Shown here piece after piece: positions 21,624-33,200 of a stretch of DNA of 64,000 bases; position 1 is the stretch's first letter, and each line of letters opens with the position of its first letter. The notes beneath the pieces were generated by a model. It had not been told where the DNA came from. It saw only the letters and a program-made list of their open reading frames with translations, and did no database searches. A program made the position numbers and the translations under genes. This DNA comes from Zygnema cylindricum. Its lineage: Eukaryota > Streptophyta > Zygnematophyceae > Zygnematales > Zygnemataceae. The stretch covers positions 36,227 to 100,226 of the forward strand of contig JBBHKE010001949.1 in assembly GCA_037447655.1 (NCBI GenBank). Reading direction: 5' to 3'.

Positions 21624-22002
21624 CTCTAGGGTGCCTATATTTGATGGATCATACTTTTTGTATTGGGAAATGATGATGGAAGGAGAACTATTTTATAAGC
21701 ATCTATGGGGCATAGTGTTTGGACAAATTCGATGCCCACCTCCACCTGGGTTTGGAGGGACACGTTTTTCTGGCACATCTGTCACTACAGTAGCCAGAAC
21801 AGCTACCACCATCAACGAGGATGAAGATGAGGAAGGAGAGGAGATTGTCATGGAAGGAGAAAAAAGAGGAGTTGCAACTCGAGTGACACCATTGTCGAAC
21901 GCGATAACGGCAGCAGCACCACCATCAACGTTGACAAGGGTTCACACTGACAGATCAGAGTATGAGAAGTGGAACTACAAAGACAAGGTTGCTAAGCTTT
22001 GA
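21613..22002 (+). pseudogene. E4 gag N-terminal segment
   Basis: 129 codons beginning MSPPSRVPIFDG, colinear with E2 and E5 gag (PSRVPIFNG, then W-type segment). Residues 50-90 form a Thr/Glu-rich insert-like region. The frame ends in TGA at 22000. Downstream gag pieces continue in other frames (22195-22416). Confidence 0.8.
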
Positions 22003-22194
22003 ATTTTTAAAAGTGTAGCAAAGGGCATTGCCATTCCCCTTATGCATGTCAAATCTTCATCTCAGATTTGGATATCACTAGTTAACAAATATAAAAGTGG
22101 ATAAATGTAGCAGTAATAGATGGCAGAAAATAAGATCGCAACTTATACTGGGGAGAAGCATGAATAATTATAGTCATGGTCTGAGAGACAAAGA

Positions 22195-23280
22195 GTGAAT
22201 ACATTAATGATGAAACTACTTAAAGAGTATGAGAATATCATTAACCGATTGCAGGACATAGGGGATAGCAATTGGAATTGGGATGACACATTCGGAATGA
22301 TTTTTGTGAAAGAAAGCACTATAGAGATTAGCAAGGGGAGTCCAAGTGTTCAAGCATTGTCTGCAAGAACTGGTTGGCAGAAGCGTGATGAGGAGAGAGG
22401 GAAAGATCCCTGTTGAAACTTTGGTGGAAGAGGACAAAGAGGTGGCAGATTTGATAGACAGGGGAGAGGAACTTCTCGAGGAGGATTATGTCACTTCTGC
22501 AAGAAACCGGGACACTATATGGCAGATTGTGTCAAACTTGCAGATCTTCGACTGAAAGATGGACAAGGAACCTCAAAGGATGGAGGAAAGAAAAAGGCTT
22601 TCCTGACTCAAGTTCATGATGAGGAAGAGGACGAAGAAACCGAACAGGAAGCGGAGCTTGAGGAGCTTCTTCTTAATCCAAAAACCACTGAAAAGCATGT
22701 CGACATTCCACGGAGACAAAAGTGTGCTTTTGAAGGTAAGAGGGATCCACCCGAGGATGGGTGGATCATATACTCAAGGGCCTCAATGCATATGTGCAAA
22801 GATAAGAGGTGGTTCACTAAACTGATAAAGATCCCAACAGTTGAAATAGAGTACGGAGATGGTAGAGTAGAAACCACAAGTCTTGTTGGAACTGTTGGCT
22901 TGAAGGTTTTAGTTGATGGAAAGGCCTCAATTGTAACACTCTTAGACTTTCTTTACATTTCACAGCTTAGCAAGAACATATTGTCAACAGCTGTCCTAGA
23001 TGAAAAGGAGATGGAAACATGAACGAGGAACGAAATCTTCACAACAAGCTTTGATAATGAGGTTGATTTCATAGCTGAGAAGGGCAGTCAAGGGATGTTC
23101 AGAATTTTTCTTTGCAATGAAAAGCGTGTTCTCTACTCGTGTGCAAGTGAGATGATGCTTTGGCACAAAAGGTTGGGGCATGTGCATCTAGATAGATTAA
23201 ATAAATTGAAGAAAAATGGAAAAGTGGAGGGTATTACTTTTGAGGATGATGAGTCATTTGATGATTGTAGTTGATGTTCC
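22195..23280 (+). pseudogene. E4 gag C-terminus, zinc knuckle, protease and HHCC region
   Basis: A CHFCKKPGHYMADC zinc knuckle is encoded near 22488-22530. The frame 22519-23022 carries an acidic linker and the protease region. The protease motif reads IYSRAS instead of VDSGAS, so both the catalytic Asp and the Gly are lost. The HHCC region (LWHKRLGHVHLDRL) follows at about 23155-23275 and ends in a stop. Confidence 0.8.
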
Positions 23281-23739
23281 CATAGGAAAATTCATAGACT
23301 TCCATTTCCAAAGGCAACCACATTTAGGAGAGAGAAAGTAATAGATCTAGTTCACACTGATGTTTGGGGACTTGCTAGGTATGCTTCACATGGGGGGAAG
23401 AGATGGATGTTAACCATCACAGATGATTGGTCTAGATACACGAAGGTATACTTTCTCAGACATAAGTCAGAGGTATTAAGATGTTTTAAAGAGTTTAAAG
23501 TATGGAGTGAAAAACTACATGAAACCTCAATAAAAGAGATAAGAAGTGATAATGGGAAAAAATACACCTCAAGGGAATTTGACGAATATCTTAAAAAAGA
23601 TGGAATTCATCATGAGAAAACAGAACCCTATAATCCAGAAAAAAATGGAGAAGCACAAAGAGTGAGTAGAACTTTAGGAGATATGTCCAGTTGTATGTTA
23701 ACTGATAAGAGGATAGGGTTGCAATTTTGGGTTGAGTTT
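23281..23739 (+). pseudogene. E4 integrase core, first part
   Basis: DLVHTDVWGLA (first Asp), TITDDWSRYTKVYFL and RSDNGKKYTSREF (second Asp) are readable. In the third motif the usual NGVAERLNRT reads NGEAQRVSRT, so the catalytic Glu is Gln. The segment is interrupted at 23740 by the inserted solo LTR. Confidence 0.82.
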
Positions 23740-24849
23740 TGTTGTTTTGAAAAGTTTGTTTCGTGCGTACGCGACAGTTCGTGTGCTATGGAATTTAATG
23801 TGGAGGTTCGAATGGATTCATGGATTGGGGGAGCGAACGAACGGATATAACTTAAGTGATGTAAAAGACTCATTGAATGGCGTGTTCAAGCATTGACAAA
23901 TGGACGGTGGATCGCGAAGCGATCCGATGTGGAATAAACGAAATATTGAAACAGGCACCGCCGGTACGGCGCAGTTGCGACGCAGACGGGACAACGCAAC
24001 TGCGGTTATTTTGGATGAATATGCGCCGCCGGTATGGAGCCGCTGCGACGCAGACGAGTCAACGCAGCTGCGGTTACCTTGATATGATCCGCACGGACAA
24101 AGTTGCTTACGCAGCTGCGGATAATGTAACTAGTATAGAGATTGAGTAATGATATTTGTTTAGTGGTTACTTAGTGGTAGCTTGGTTTTTGACGTACGAA
24201 GATTGTGGAGATGTCGGTGTAAATATTATGTACAACATAGGTTTGTCTTTTTGCTAATTAGTTATTAGTGTAGATTTGTTCGGTCTGACATACCTCGAAC
24301 TATTCGGGTATACTTACAATAGTTAAGGTAGATGGTAGATACCGTACGGCTGGTATGCCTCCGTACATTGAGTAGTGAACTCTCTGAGTATAACTTGTAG
24401 GGCTTAGAATATTTTGAGTATCACAGTCAAGTTTAATAAAAGCAATGTCAAACTGTTTTATGCATCTTTGACCTGTTGGTGTGATCACTCTGTTTAGTGC
24501 ATTCATGTAAAACTTTGTGGAGATATTCTATGATATAGAATATATATGTGTGTAAAGTTTCATACTATTCAGGAATCTGTGTAAGATTCTATGAGCCGTC
24601 TAAGTGGTTAGTTTGTGAAGCTGTCAGCTGTTTTTGTGAAACTCTGGAGCTTATATCTTCTAGATTCCTTGGTGGATTTGGCTGTAACTTTGGGAGCTTA
24701 CATTGTCTATAATATTCTGCCTATTGGTGCAGTTCAAAGTGATTTTGTTTATTGTGGAGTAATCTGTGCTGTCGTAAACACAGCTGTTTGAAAGGTAGTC
24801 TGTGGTGCTTCCGTGAGTAATCCATGGCTGAAATAGGCTATGGACAACA
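23740..24849 (+). mobile_element. Solo LTR G1 inserted in E4 integrase
   Basis: 1110 bp with short inverted ends TGTTG ... CAACA. Flanks are AGTTT (23735-23739) and GGTTT (24850-24854), a 5-bp duplication with one mismatch. The coding sequence of E4 integrase resumes after it. The LTR is unrelated in sequence to the copia LTRs here but matches the split LTR G2 at 45808-53264. It contains a hairpin GGATCGC-GAA-GCGATCC near 23910 and a 68-bp tandem duplication (23957-24092). The parent element type is not visible. Confidence 0.82.
23957..24092 (+). repeat. 68-bp tandem duplication with internal hairpin inside LTR G1
   Basis: Two 68-bp units, each containing a CCGCCGGTA word and an inverted repeat of the type GCAGTTGCG ... 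CGCAACTGC (perfect in the first unit, mutated in the second). A partial third arm follows at about 24108-24120. Confidence 0.6.
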
Positions 24850-25545
24850 GGTTTGTGAACTATGCTAATTTCATCAGAAATAGAGTCCTTACTTCAACAA
24901 ATAAGGAGGAAAATCCGTATGAGAGGTGGACAGTAAGAAAGCCTGATTTGTTTAGTTTAAGAGTGTTCGAAAGTCAAGTCTACAGTTTGGATTCCGATCA
25001 GACTAAATGGAAGTTAGAGGGAAGAGGGAAACCAGGATATCTTGTAGGATATGATGAGAGCACAAAATGATACCGGGTGTATGACTTGAAAAAGAGAGAT
25101 ATAATTTTGGTAAAACACATAGTGGTGATGAATGAAGAGAATTCCATTGATCCATTAAATCTTCTAAGGAAGTCAAAATCATATTTGAAACGGATCAGTT
25201 TTCTGACTTTGACTTTGAAGAGAAGGAAGATAGAGAAAAAGAAAAATTTGCAGATTTACCAAAGGAGAAGGAGGAAAGGACATTACCGAGGAAACGACAG
25301 AATACATAGTGGAAATCGATGAGGAACTTGATAAGACACTGGAATTGGAAGATAGCGAAGCTGAAAATCTTCCTAAACGAAACCCAATGATGCCTTCCAT
25401 ACCGGAGTCCGATTTTGAAAGGGGAAGAAGAAGTAGTAATCGACTTCAAGAAAGACAAGTAAATAACCAACTCACAAAGATGTCTCACCCATATGAACCT
25501 CATACATACTTAGAGGCCATAAACACCCCAGAAAGTAGCTGGTAG
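24850..25545 (+). pseudogene. E4 integrase C-terminus and linker
   Basis: Coding resumes with VNYANFIRNRVLTS, then YERWTVRKPDLFSL, GYLVGYDEST and LKKRDIILVKHIVVMNEE, the copia integrase C-terminal module. Frameshifts occur near 25070 and 25170. The linker is acidic and ends with an HPYEPHTYLEA segment before reverse transcriptase. Confidence 0.8.
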
Positions 25546-26669
25546 ATCACTGCTATAAATGAAAAAATGGCCTCCATCATAGAAGCCAATACATGTAGTT
25601 GGTAGATTGTCCACCGGACCAAAAACTGATTGGATGTAAGTAGGTTTTTAAACTTATTTTAAACCCGGATAATACGATTGAAAGGTTCAAAGCTAGGTTA
25701 GTTGCAAAGGGGTATACTCAGTTAGAGGGGATAGACTACGAAAAAACCTTTGCACTTGTAGTCAGATTTCCTTCTGTTAGAATCCTTTTAAGTTAAGCCG
25801 TAGTATACGATATGGAAATACACCAGATGGATATTAAAACGACCTTTTTGCACGGAGAGTTGGAAGAAGAATTTGACATGAGGCAACCGAAAGGATTCGT
25901 GGAAAGTGGGGAAGAAAGCAAGGTTTGCAAATTGATAAAATAACTCTATGAGCTTAAACAAGCCTCGCGACAATGGAATATAAAACTAGACAAATTTTTG
26001 ACCGGTTTAGGGTATATCAGAATTAGTTCAGATCACTCCATATATTTAATTGAGGATGAGAATGGAGAGATATTTATTGCTATTTATGTGGATAATTTGT
26101 TGGTCTTAAGTAAGTCATTAGATAAGATTAACAAACTAAAACGGGATCTTAGCAGCCGTTTTGATATGAAAGATCTCGGTGAAGCGAAATACATTTTGGG
26201 AATTCAAGTGGAGAGAGATAGAGGGAATAGGATTATAAGACTCACACAGAAAAAAGCAATCGGTATTATGCTAGAAAAATTTGAGATGGAAAAAGCAAAT
26301 GGATGTACTACTCCCATGGATTTGAAGAAAGTGTTTGAGGGGAGTGAAGGGAGAGGAATATTGAATTTTAATGATGAGATGGATGAGATAGAAAGAAAAT
26401 TTATAGAAAATATCCCTTATCGGCAAATTGTAGGAAGTTTAATCTATTTTATGAACTGTACCTGTTCGGATATAGCCGCAGCTGTAGGTGTCCTTAGTAG
26501 AAGTCTAAATGAACCAAGAAAGAGAGACAAGGAGGCTGCCAAAAGGGTGATGAGGTATCTGGTGGGGACAAGGAAATTGTGGTTGCATTTGGGAGGGGAG
26601 CACACTGACATCACCACGTGGAGTGATGCCAGTTATGGAGATGTGCCTTTAAGGCGGTGTACGACGTAA
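25546..26669 (+). pseudogene. E4 reverse transcriptase, active site mutated
   Basis: RT motifs are spread over broken frames: a degraded CKWVFKL segment near 25640, MDIKTTFLHGELEEEF at about 25825-25880 and LKQASRQWN near 25955. The long frame 25998-26669 follows. The polymerase motif YVDD reads YVDN (about 26086-26097), removing the second catalytic Asp. The frame ends at TAA 26667 in the RNase H start (SDASYGDVPLRRCTT). Confidence 0.85.
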
Positions 26670-27082
26670 TATGTGTTGCAAATTGGATCAGGTGCATGTT
26701 GTTGGAGTAGCAAGCAACAAAAAGTAGTTGCTCAGTCCACTATGGAGGTTGAATACATGGCTTCCTGTGCTGCAACCAAAGAATTAATGTGGGTTAAATC
26801 TCTCCTTGAAGAACTTAGGTTCATGAAGTCTGGAACTCAAAATGTTTTTTGTGATAATCAAGCTGCTATCTCTATTGCAGCTAATCCGAAACATCACTTC
26901 AAAGCTAAACATATAGATATTAGACTAAGCTTTGTCAAAGAGAAGGTAGAAAATAAAATAATTAAACTCGTTCATAAAACAGATAGAGAAATGATTGTAA
27001 ACATGATGACAAATCTAGTGCCTTCCCCTAAATTGTTTTTTTTGCAGAGAAAACTGTGGATTATAATTAAAAAGTGACTAGG
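26670..27082 (+). pseudogene. E4 RNase H
   Basis: CCWSSKQQKVVAQSTMEVEYMAS, FCDNQAAISIAANPKHHFKAKH and a KLVHKTDREMIVNMMTN tail are visible. An Asp-to-Asn style change occurs in the usual DMMTK tail. The frame ends before the polypurine tract AATTAAGGGGAG (27083-27094). Confidence 0.82.
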
Positions 27083-27094
27083 AATTAAGGGGAG

Positions 27095-27982
27095 TGTTGA
27101 AAAGAGGTAATTAATAGTTCACTTCTCTAATTTATTTCTACTTTAAAGAGAGAGAGTGAGGATCAAAGGCACGCCATGGCTACCGCAATATTTAGAAAGT
27201 GGTAGATTTAGAAGTAGAGGATATTTTACCAAAATGTGACCTTGGTCCAGATTTGAACCAGGGTCTGTAGACCACTATGTAGATGTACCTCTTATCCACT
27301 AAGTCGTTATCGAAATGATGCACGTGACGGGTTTCAAAGATATATAAACATTATCGCAACAACTAATTAACACCGGACTAACGAAGAGGAACAATTCTTG
27401 CATGTACGCGAATCTGAACCGTGTAAAATATGTTTTGATCGGACGGCCGGCATTATAGCCGCCATGCGAAGTGAGCTTTTGGCGGCATACGGAGATAGCG
27501 TCATGCGGTGCCACGTGGCGCCACATTATTTGATACTGGAGTAGATGGGAGGAGGAACCATGGCTCCCGATTTGACAGGTGTAACCTTGTAGACCTTGTC
27601 GTACAATGGCCGTACAATAAGTACATCGCCCATTGCATCTTCTTGTACTATATAGTGTTCCTATTGGACTAGGGTTTAGTAGTAGGTAGTCGTGAGTAGG
27701 CAGACCAAGACTTAGTGATATTTAGGGACCTCTCTCTAAGAGAGCTTGTAACTATAAAGGTCATCTTTGACCAGTCATAACTTACTGCTCAGGGGAGAAA
27801 ATTCAGTGATTCTTTTTGCGTTCGACTCAGGGGAGTCTTGTCCTCACAGGGGTGAGGGTGGTCAGAATATTTTTGTGCCTGGGCGGCATTTATTCAGTGG
27901 GAAAGTGGAAGGCGAAAATATTATCCTAGAGGCTTTACATAGGCTGCTCATTCTGTGGGTCAATAGAGACCACATAATTCCA
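27095..27982 (+). repeat. E4 3' LTR (family B)
   Basis: 888 bp, TGTTGAAAAGAGG ... AATTCCA. It has a cleaner copy of the family B modules: G-box CCACGTGG (27511-27518), TATAAAGG (27753-27760), GACTC-AGGG-GAGTC (27824-27837), CCTCAC-AGGG-GTGAGG (27842-27857) and TGCC-TGGGC-GGCA (27876-27888). It has no ATG between the predicted start site and its end. Confidence 0.9.
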
Positions 27983-28959
27983 AATATATAACGTTAACAT
28001 TAGATATAACATCAAAGATGTGAGAATTTAATGCATTTGCCCAAATTTGACCTTGGGTCTAAAATCTACTAGTAATCGTTCTCCTTATCCACCTAGGCGA
28101 GCATAACTGATAAACATTTTTATTTCGATAATTTAATAGAACGTTGATGACAACGCTTTCATTTAACGGACCGAATTGACGTCGGTATAATTTCAACAAA
28201 CGTGAAAAAGGACGACGACCTTAGAAATTTAACGGCCGGAAAAAGATTTGGCGCGTCGTCAAGATCAAACGGCTAACGTTGATCGACGTATTTCAAACGG
28301 ACGGCACGCGTGAGTGTCGGCCTGCCCGAATGGCTATTTTGGCGACGCTCCGTGAAAATGGAGGAAATTGACACGTGTCACCATCCTATACGATACCGGA
28401 GAAGAAAGGACAGAATAGCGACGACTTATTTGCCACGTGGCAGACCGAGAGTGGTGCCGCATAATTCCATACATAAAGTACGGCGGCTATCATATTTTGT
28501 ATGTATATTATATAGGGTATGATAATTTGAGTAGGTTCTTACTACTTAGACATTTGGAAGCCCTCTCTCCCAGAGGCATTCTATATAAATTCGTTGTCTT
28601 TGAACAACCATAACTTAATGCTTAGCGGAGCAAATTCAGTGATTTTTTTTTCTGCAGACTCAAGGGAGTCCAGGCTACAGAAGGGTGTAGTCGGTCAGAA
28701 TTTTTGACTTTTAGGATGGCTGTATTTATAAGGGAAAGTCAAAGTGAGGGAATGTGTCCAAATACTCATATTATAATTTTGGATTCTGTGGGGGAACTGA
28801 GCACATATAAAGTCTTCTTTCACGAGGTGAAGTTGTATTTGGGTTGTGATTACCAAGGTGTCAGTCATTTAGGTTTGTATCCACTTGGAGTCGGCACTAT
28901 CTAGATAAGCTTCTTTCGATTTGCGAATTCTGTGGGGGAATGGAACCCATAGAATTTCA
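27983..28959 (+). mobile_element. Truncated copia-like LTR, family C
   Basis: It ends CATAGAATTTCA like family D. The upstream border is lost at the junction with E4, and about 200 bp of U3 start are missing relative to family D. A perfect G-box palindrome is at 28431-28442, a TATA box TATATAAAT at 28582-28590, and leader hairpins GACTC-AAGG-GAGTC (28657-28670), a CTACA/TGTAG hairpin (about 28675-28690) and TTCAC-GAG-GTGAA (28819-28831). No coding region follows. Confidence 0.75.
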
Positions 28960-30505
28960 CATTCACAACAAACCATGTGTCATTTTGCTTTTGGCTTAGA
29001 GTTAGGGAGTCTCGTAGAAGATTTTATGTTGCTTGTGCAGCCTATCTGTTAAGCACTTCCGTTGGAAGCCCGAAATAACTTGAGAACCCTATCATCTTGA
29101 GTGGAGAACGGAAGTTGTTGCCCGACAATGTTGAGTTAAGTTGTGCGGACATAGGGCAAAGCCATAATATCAAACCAATTCGATACACATAGTGTTAAGT
29201 GTTTGGATGGCACGATGTGGATTCCTCCTCTATTTCATTCATTACAACAAGGTCCCTAACTAGAAAAACCTTCGAATTATAAACAAAAAAGGTAGATCAT
29301 AGTTGTAAAATGTTTTAGGGAGGGGGGGGGGGGGGGGGGGGGTTATGGAACGTAGTGGCATTTCCTTTTCCGATTTGTGTTTTATATCGCCCTGAGTCTT
29401 TTCCCCCATTCATTGAATTGGGTATTTCTTTATTTTTTTCGTAGGCTCGTACACCTAAGCATCAACCATAATAGTCCAGTGTGCAGTTAGGAGCTGTGCA
29501 CAATTCTTTTGCAAAACGTACGTACCAAGAAAAGGGTACACCGCGAATCGTTATTAGTCTCAAAGTCACTAATTTGGGTTCTTAGAATTTTGATTTTCTT
29601 TTCAAATAAGATACATGATTTTGATTTTTCCTTGACGTTAATTTAGGTACCGTACAAAACAAAGTAAAGCCCGAAAGTACAATAAAATATAAATAGTGTG
29701 GTGTAGGTCGATGTCAGACCGTACATAACTGTACCTTTTCAAGTGAAAATTTACAAAAAATGAATTAAATCAAACGCGCACGCATAGGGACGTGCGCTAA
29801 AAAAAAAGGGATTAGTCTGACACGTAAATTAGTATAGCAATTACGGATATTTAAGTTTGCAACGGCGTACGATTTCTAATATTTTGTACGGATACATATG
29901 TTAATGTTTATACTCGTACGACGAATATTCCATTTTTGCTATTCCCAAATTAGCATAAACGTCGAAATTATAATACACCTTTTTTTTGAAAAATTTCAAA
30001 TTGTTAATTAGCATCAATTACGGTAAGTTTTCTTCAACACTATTTAAACTTTGACACTAATAACGATTCACGGTGTACTGTTCTAAATCTTGCATTTTTC
30101 GCGCTTTAGACAAATGGTGAGAGCGGTGAGAGGAGGCGGTGCACGCGTCCACGTCGCCCCCCTTTCATTCCGTTTTACGACGCGCCGCGCCGCGCGGACG
30201 TCGTGTGTATAAATATATTCAGGGTTTTTTTCTCACTCGTGTTTTTTTTTATTTAAAAAAAAACACAATCACCCAAAAACCCTAAAAAAAAATCTAAGGT
30301 ACCCAGGCGGTACTATACATTCGCCGCCACTCATCAGGTCCTTTACACGTGGCAGATGTGGATACAAAATGTGGTCAAGTTGCGGAAAATTTCAAATTTC
30401 GATTGAGAATTTCACTTGCAATCCTTCTCAATGGACACGTGTAATATCGGTCTTAATGTGCTTTGGATGGTAATCGTACAGTATTGTACTTTAGTGTACT
30501 GTAGA
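28960..30505. other. Gene-free stretch with a 21-G homopolymer
   Basis: No coding resemblance. A run of 21 consecutive G lies at 29322-29342, just after TTTTAGGGA. An inverted-repeat element arm (ACACCGCGAATCG) occurs at about 29540. GC-rich sequence with CGCGCCGCGCGG is at about 30178-30200, followed by A/T runs. Confidence 0.5.
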
Positions 30506-30734
30506 GTACAAAAACCGTGAATCGTTATTAGCGTCAATGTTTTTTTTTTGCCACTTAAAACATCTTTTTTCCGTACACACTTGTTGGAATTTCAATTTGA
30601 GACCGCCAATCGGAAGCTGAGAATGTTATCTTTCAATAACAACCGTCAGATCAACAATCCGACAAGTGTGTATGGATAAAATATGTTTTAAGTGGCGAAA
30701 AAAACATTGACGCTAATAGCGATGCACAGTGTAC
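30506..30734 (+). repeat. Small foldback element (MITE-like), copy 1
   Basis: About 230 bp with long imperfect inverted repeats. The left arm contains CGTGAATCGTTATTAGCG and later CCACTTAAAACAT; the right arm contains ATGTTTTAAGTGG and CGCTAATAGCGATGCAC. Copy 2, at 62799-63021, has the same arms and inner words (AACCGTCAG / CTGACGGTT, CCAATCGGAAGCTGA). It is non-coding; the superfamily is not determined. Confidence 0.7.
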
Positions 30735-30843
30735 TGTATTTCACATTACAGGCCTCAATAAAGTACAGTACTATGGGAAACGTTTAGTTGGAGTAAATTG
30801 ATGTCGCACGCTTGAAGGCGCAAGCGGGGACGTAAGCATATTA

Positions 30844-31781
30844 AGGGCGTGTCCCCATGTGTTCAAGTAAGAGTTTTTTCCCGTCGTTTTCACAGAATTT
30901 GGGACTTGTAACGAGAAAATATTACGCCGTACGAAAAATGGGCAAAAACACAAATACATTTTGCGTCTTCTTGGAACTTGGAGGGTACGGCAATTTGGCG
31001 TTATTATCATCGCGACCCACTTCCAGCTCATCTTCACACTTGCACTGGAATCAAATCGCGACCTGATTTTTATCAAAATACTACCCTATTGACGAATAGA
31101 AAACTTGTATTGCACGTGTCAAACGTTTTTCGAAAAAATTTGCACGAAGGAAAGTACACTATTTTTTTCACTCCTCGTCACGCGCATGCACATCAGAAAA
31201 TGACAAACATGTACGGAAAAAATTTTGCAAGGGTCGCGGACCTCCACTTTCCTTCATGGGTCCTTTGCAAAATTTTACGGCGTCCTCGTCTCTCCCCCTC
31301 TTTCTCACTCGACCACTCCTCTTTCTCTCATATTTACACGAGATGCAGCAATAATAGTATCAAATGAAAGTTATATTTTTTTTCTTTTTTTTTAATATTT
31401 TTGGTCTAAGTTTGATGGCATATCGAATGATAAAAGGTAAGAAAACGAAATTGGGAAGCCATGGCGGAAAATGTACGTACTGATGACGTCACATGGTAGC
31501 ATGACTTCGCTATGTCACAAAACCCTAAACATCTACAACGTCACAAAAACCTCGACGTTACAACCGTCGCCGTTTTTAGGAAGTTTCGTAGTTTCGTACT
31601 CGTCTACATTTCGTTTCGTAGACTGTCGCACATTTTGTAGACGTCTACAATTGTCACATATTTGAAGGAATGAACGCACAAGTAACGATTGACATAGGCA
31701 CTGTGTGAAAAGTACACCGTAAAATCGGCGCTAAAATCCAAAGTAGCGTTTCAAAGTTTCGGTTACATGGGGACACGCCCT
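30844..31781 (+). mobile_element. Non-autonomous TIR element, about 0.94 kb
   Basis: The 17-bp terminal inverted repeats are exact: AGGGCGTGTCCCCATGT at the left and its reverse complement at 31765-31781. The interior shows no transposase. Segments match, in inverted order, parts of 57713-59412. Superfamily and target duplication could not be fixed. Confidence 0.7.
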
Positions 31782-33100
31782 AAAAAATCTTTACAAAGTA
31801 GTACATTATTGGTACTTATAAGTACACTAGCTGTAAAGATTTGATTTTGTCGGGATTTCATGCCACTCCGTTGACCAACATTTACCTCATGACACTTGTT
31901 AACTTTTTGCCGCGGTTTTGATCGACAACAGTCATGTAAAGTTGACAGCTGTTTTGTCCGTACAATTTACCGTGACCTTAACTGAAATAATCACATGGAA
32001 ATCCAAAATTATTTGTCGTTAAGCTGTCAAAATTATTTGTAGGGTACAGATGCTTTCTAATTGGCTCAGATAAATTATGAGAGGAAGGCGAAGAGTGGTG
32101 ACAAATGAACGTCCGGATTCCGTACATATGTTCGTACATTTTGTCTCCTTCTCTGCCCTCGGGCAAGTTAAAAAAAATGTATAAAGTAAACTGTACGGTA
32201 AACTGTAGGATTGCATTTACGAATTTTAGATTTTATCAAACGGTTTTTAACTTTTTATGTAAGTTCGACGACATAATTCGCACGTGGGAATTTGAATTCT
32301 GGTTCGTCTAATCTTTGTGACTGAACTTAAACCGCCTCTATCCGGTTTCAAGGTCAGAGAAATGATGAGCTGGCACGAGCTCTTCTACGATCCCTTCAAT
32401 GTACGGCTATGTACGGTAATCAAATACAGCCAATAAAAAGACAGATTTTCATTAAATGCGTCCGAGCAAATTGTCTTCGAATGTGGATTTGGCGACTTGC
32501 AGAGTCTGTACGGAGAAAAGATTTTGCCACTAACGCCTTCACTTACATCGCTGGAAGTCAAATAGGCACTAATTTAGTAAGTTAGCGCACTATTTAAAAT
32601 GCGCACTAAATACTTTCCTGTCCACTATCATTCTCCTCAATCGAATATCCGCTCGTGCGAACTCACCAAAATGAATACCGCGCCCGTCTCTTGTGGCTCT
32701 CCGAGCCTCGGGCGTACCTCTGTACGAATCTCTTGTCGTTTTGTGCCTGCTCCCACTCGGGAATAATAAATCTAATATCAAACCATTCGCACTTTCGCAG
32801 CAAACAAAAAAAAATTGATTGCAAATCAAAAGCGCACTTTTAAATAGCCGTTCCATGGACGATGTTCCGTGCGTTTTTAGATTAAACGTCACCCTGTTCG
32901 TTTTAACTTCAACCTTAATTAGAGCAATTGTCCATAGTTCAACGGGGAGCCGTCAACCTTCGTAATGTTATTAATGTCGGATATTGTACGAATCGGCAAA
33001 TCGGCCAAAATCACGAGGGGTATGTTTGTTTCGTTTCGTGCGTCCGAAGATGTACCGGTTCGTTTCGTGCAGTATAGGTGTTGTTTCGTTTGCTCGCATG
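31782..33100. other. Gene-free stretch
   Basis: Open frames here (for example 32590-32892 on minus and 32105-32311 on plus) are short and show no domain. I see no RNA gene or repeat boundary. Confidence 0.45.
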
Positions 33101-33200
33101 TAAGAAATACTGCGCGCGCGTGAGAAATATCGCGCGTGCGTGCAAAATATTGCGCGTGCGTGCATTATATCGTGCGCGCACGTCGAATATCGCGCGTGCG
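33101..33200 (+). repeat. Five-unit 20-bp tandem array rich in alternating CG
   Basis: Units of exactly 20 bp start at 33101, 33121, 33141, 33161 and 33181. Each is an AT-rich half (for example TGAGAAATAT) followed by a CG/TG-alternating half (CGCGCGTGCG). The minus-strand reading yields a repetitive ARAIF/ARYF-type peptide, most likely a by-product. Confidence 0.8.

Larger units (their letters stand above)
20731..27982 (+). mobile_element. Copia element E4 (family B), carrying an inserted solo LTR
   Basis: 5' LTR 20731-21608, degenerate primer-binding site 21609-21623, gag, protease, integrase, reverse transcriptase, RNase H, polypurine tract 27083-27094, 3' LTR 27095-27982. The coding region is heavily mutated and lost key catalytic residues in protease, integrase and reverse transcriptase. 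A foreign solo LTR sits at 23740-24849. The flanks (CTTTA left, AATAT right) do not match, and the right LTR abuts a truncated family C LTR, so sequence was lost at one side after insertion. Confidence 0.92.

Noticed and set aside
20726-27987. A target duplication for E4
   Set aside because: The flanks CTTTA and AATAT do not match; the right side probably lost sequence.
30978-31367. A 129-codon gene
   Set aside because: Lies inside a TIR element; the related inverted copy does not keep the frame.
33101-33200. A CRISPR-like array
   Set aside because: Contiguous 20-bp tandem units without unique spacers, in a eukaryotic context.
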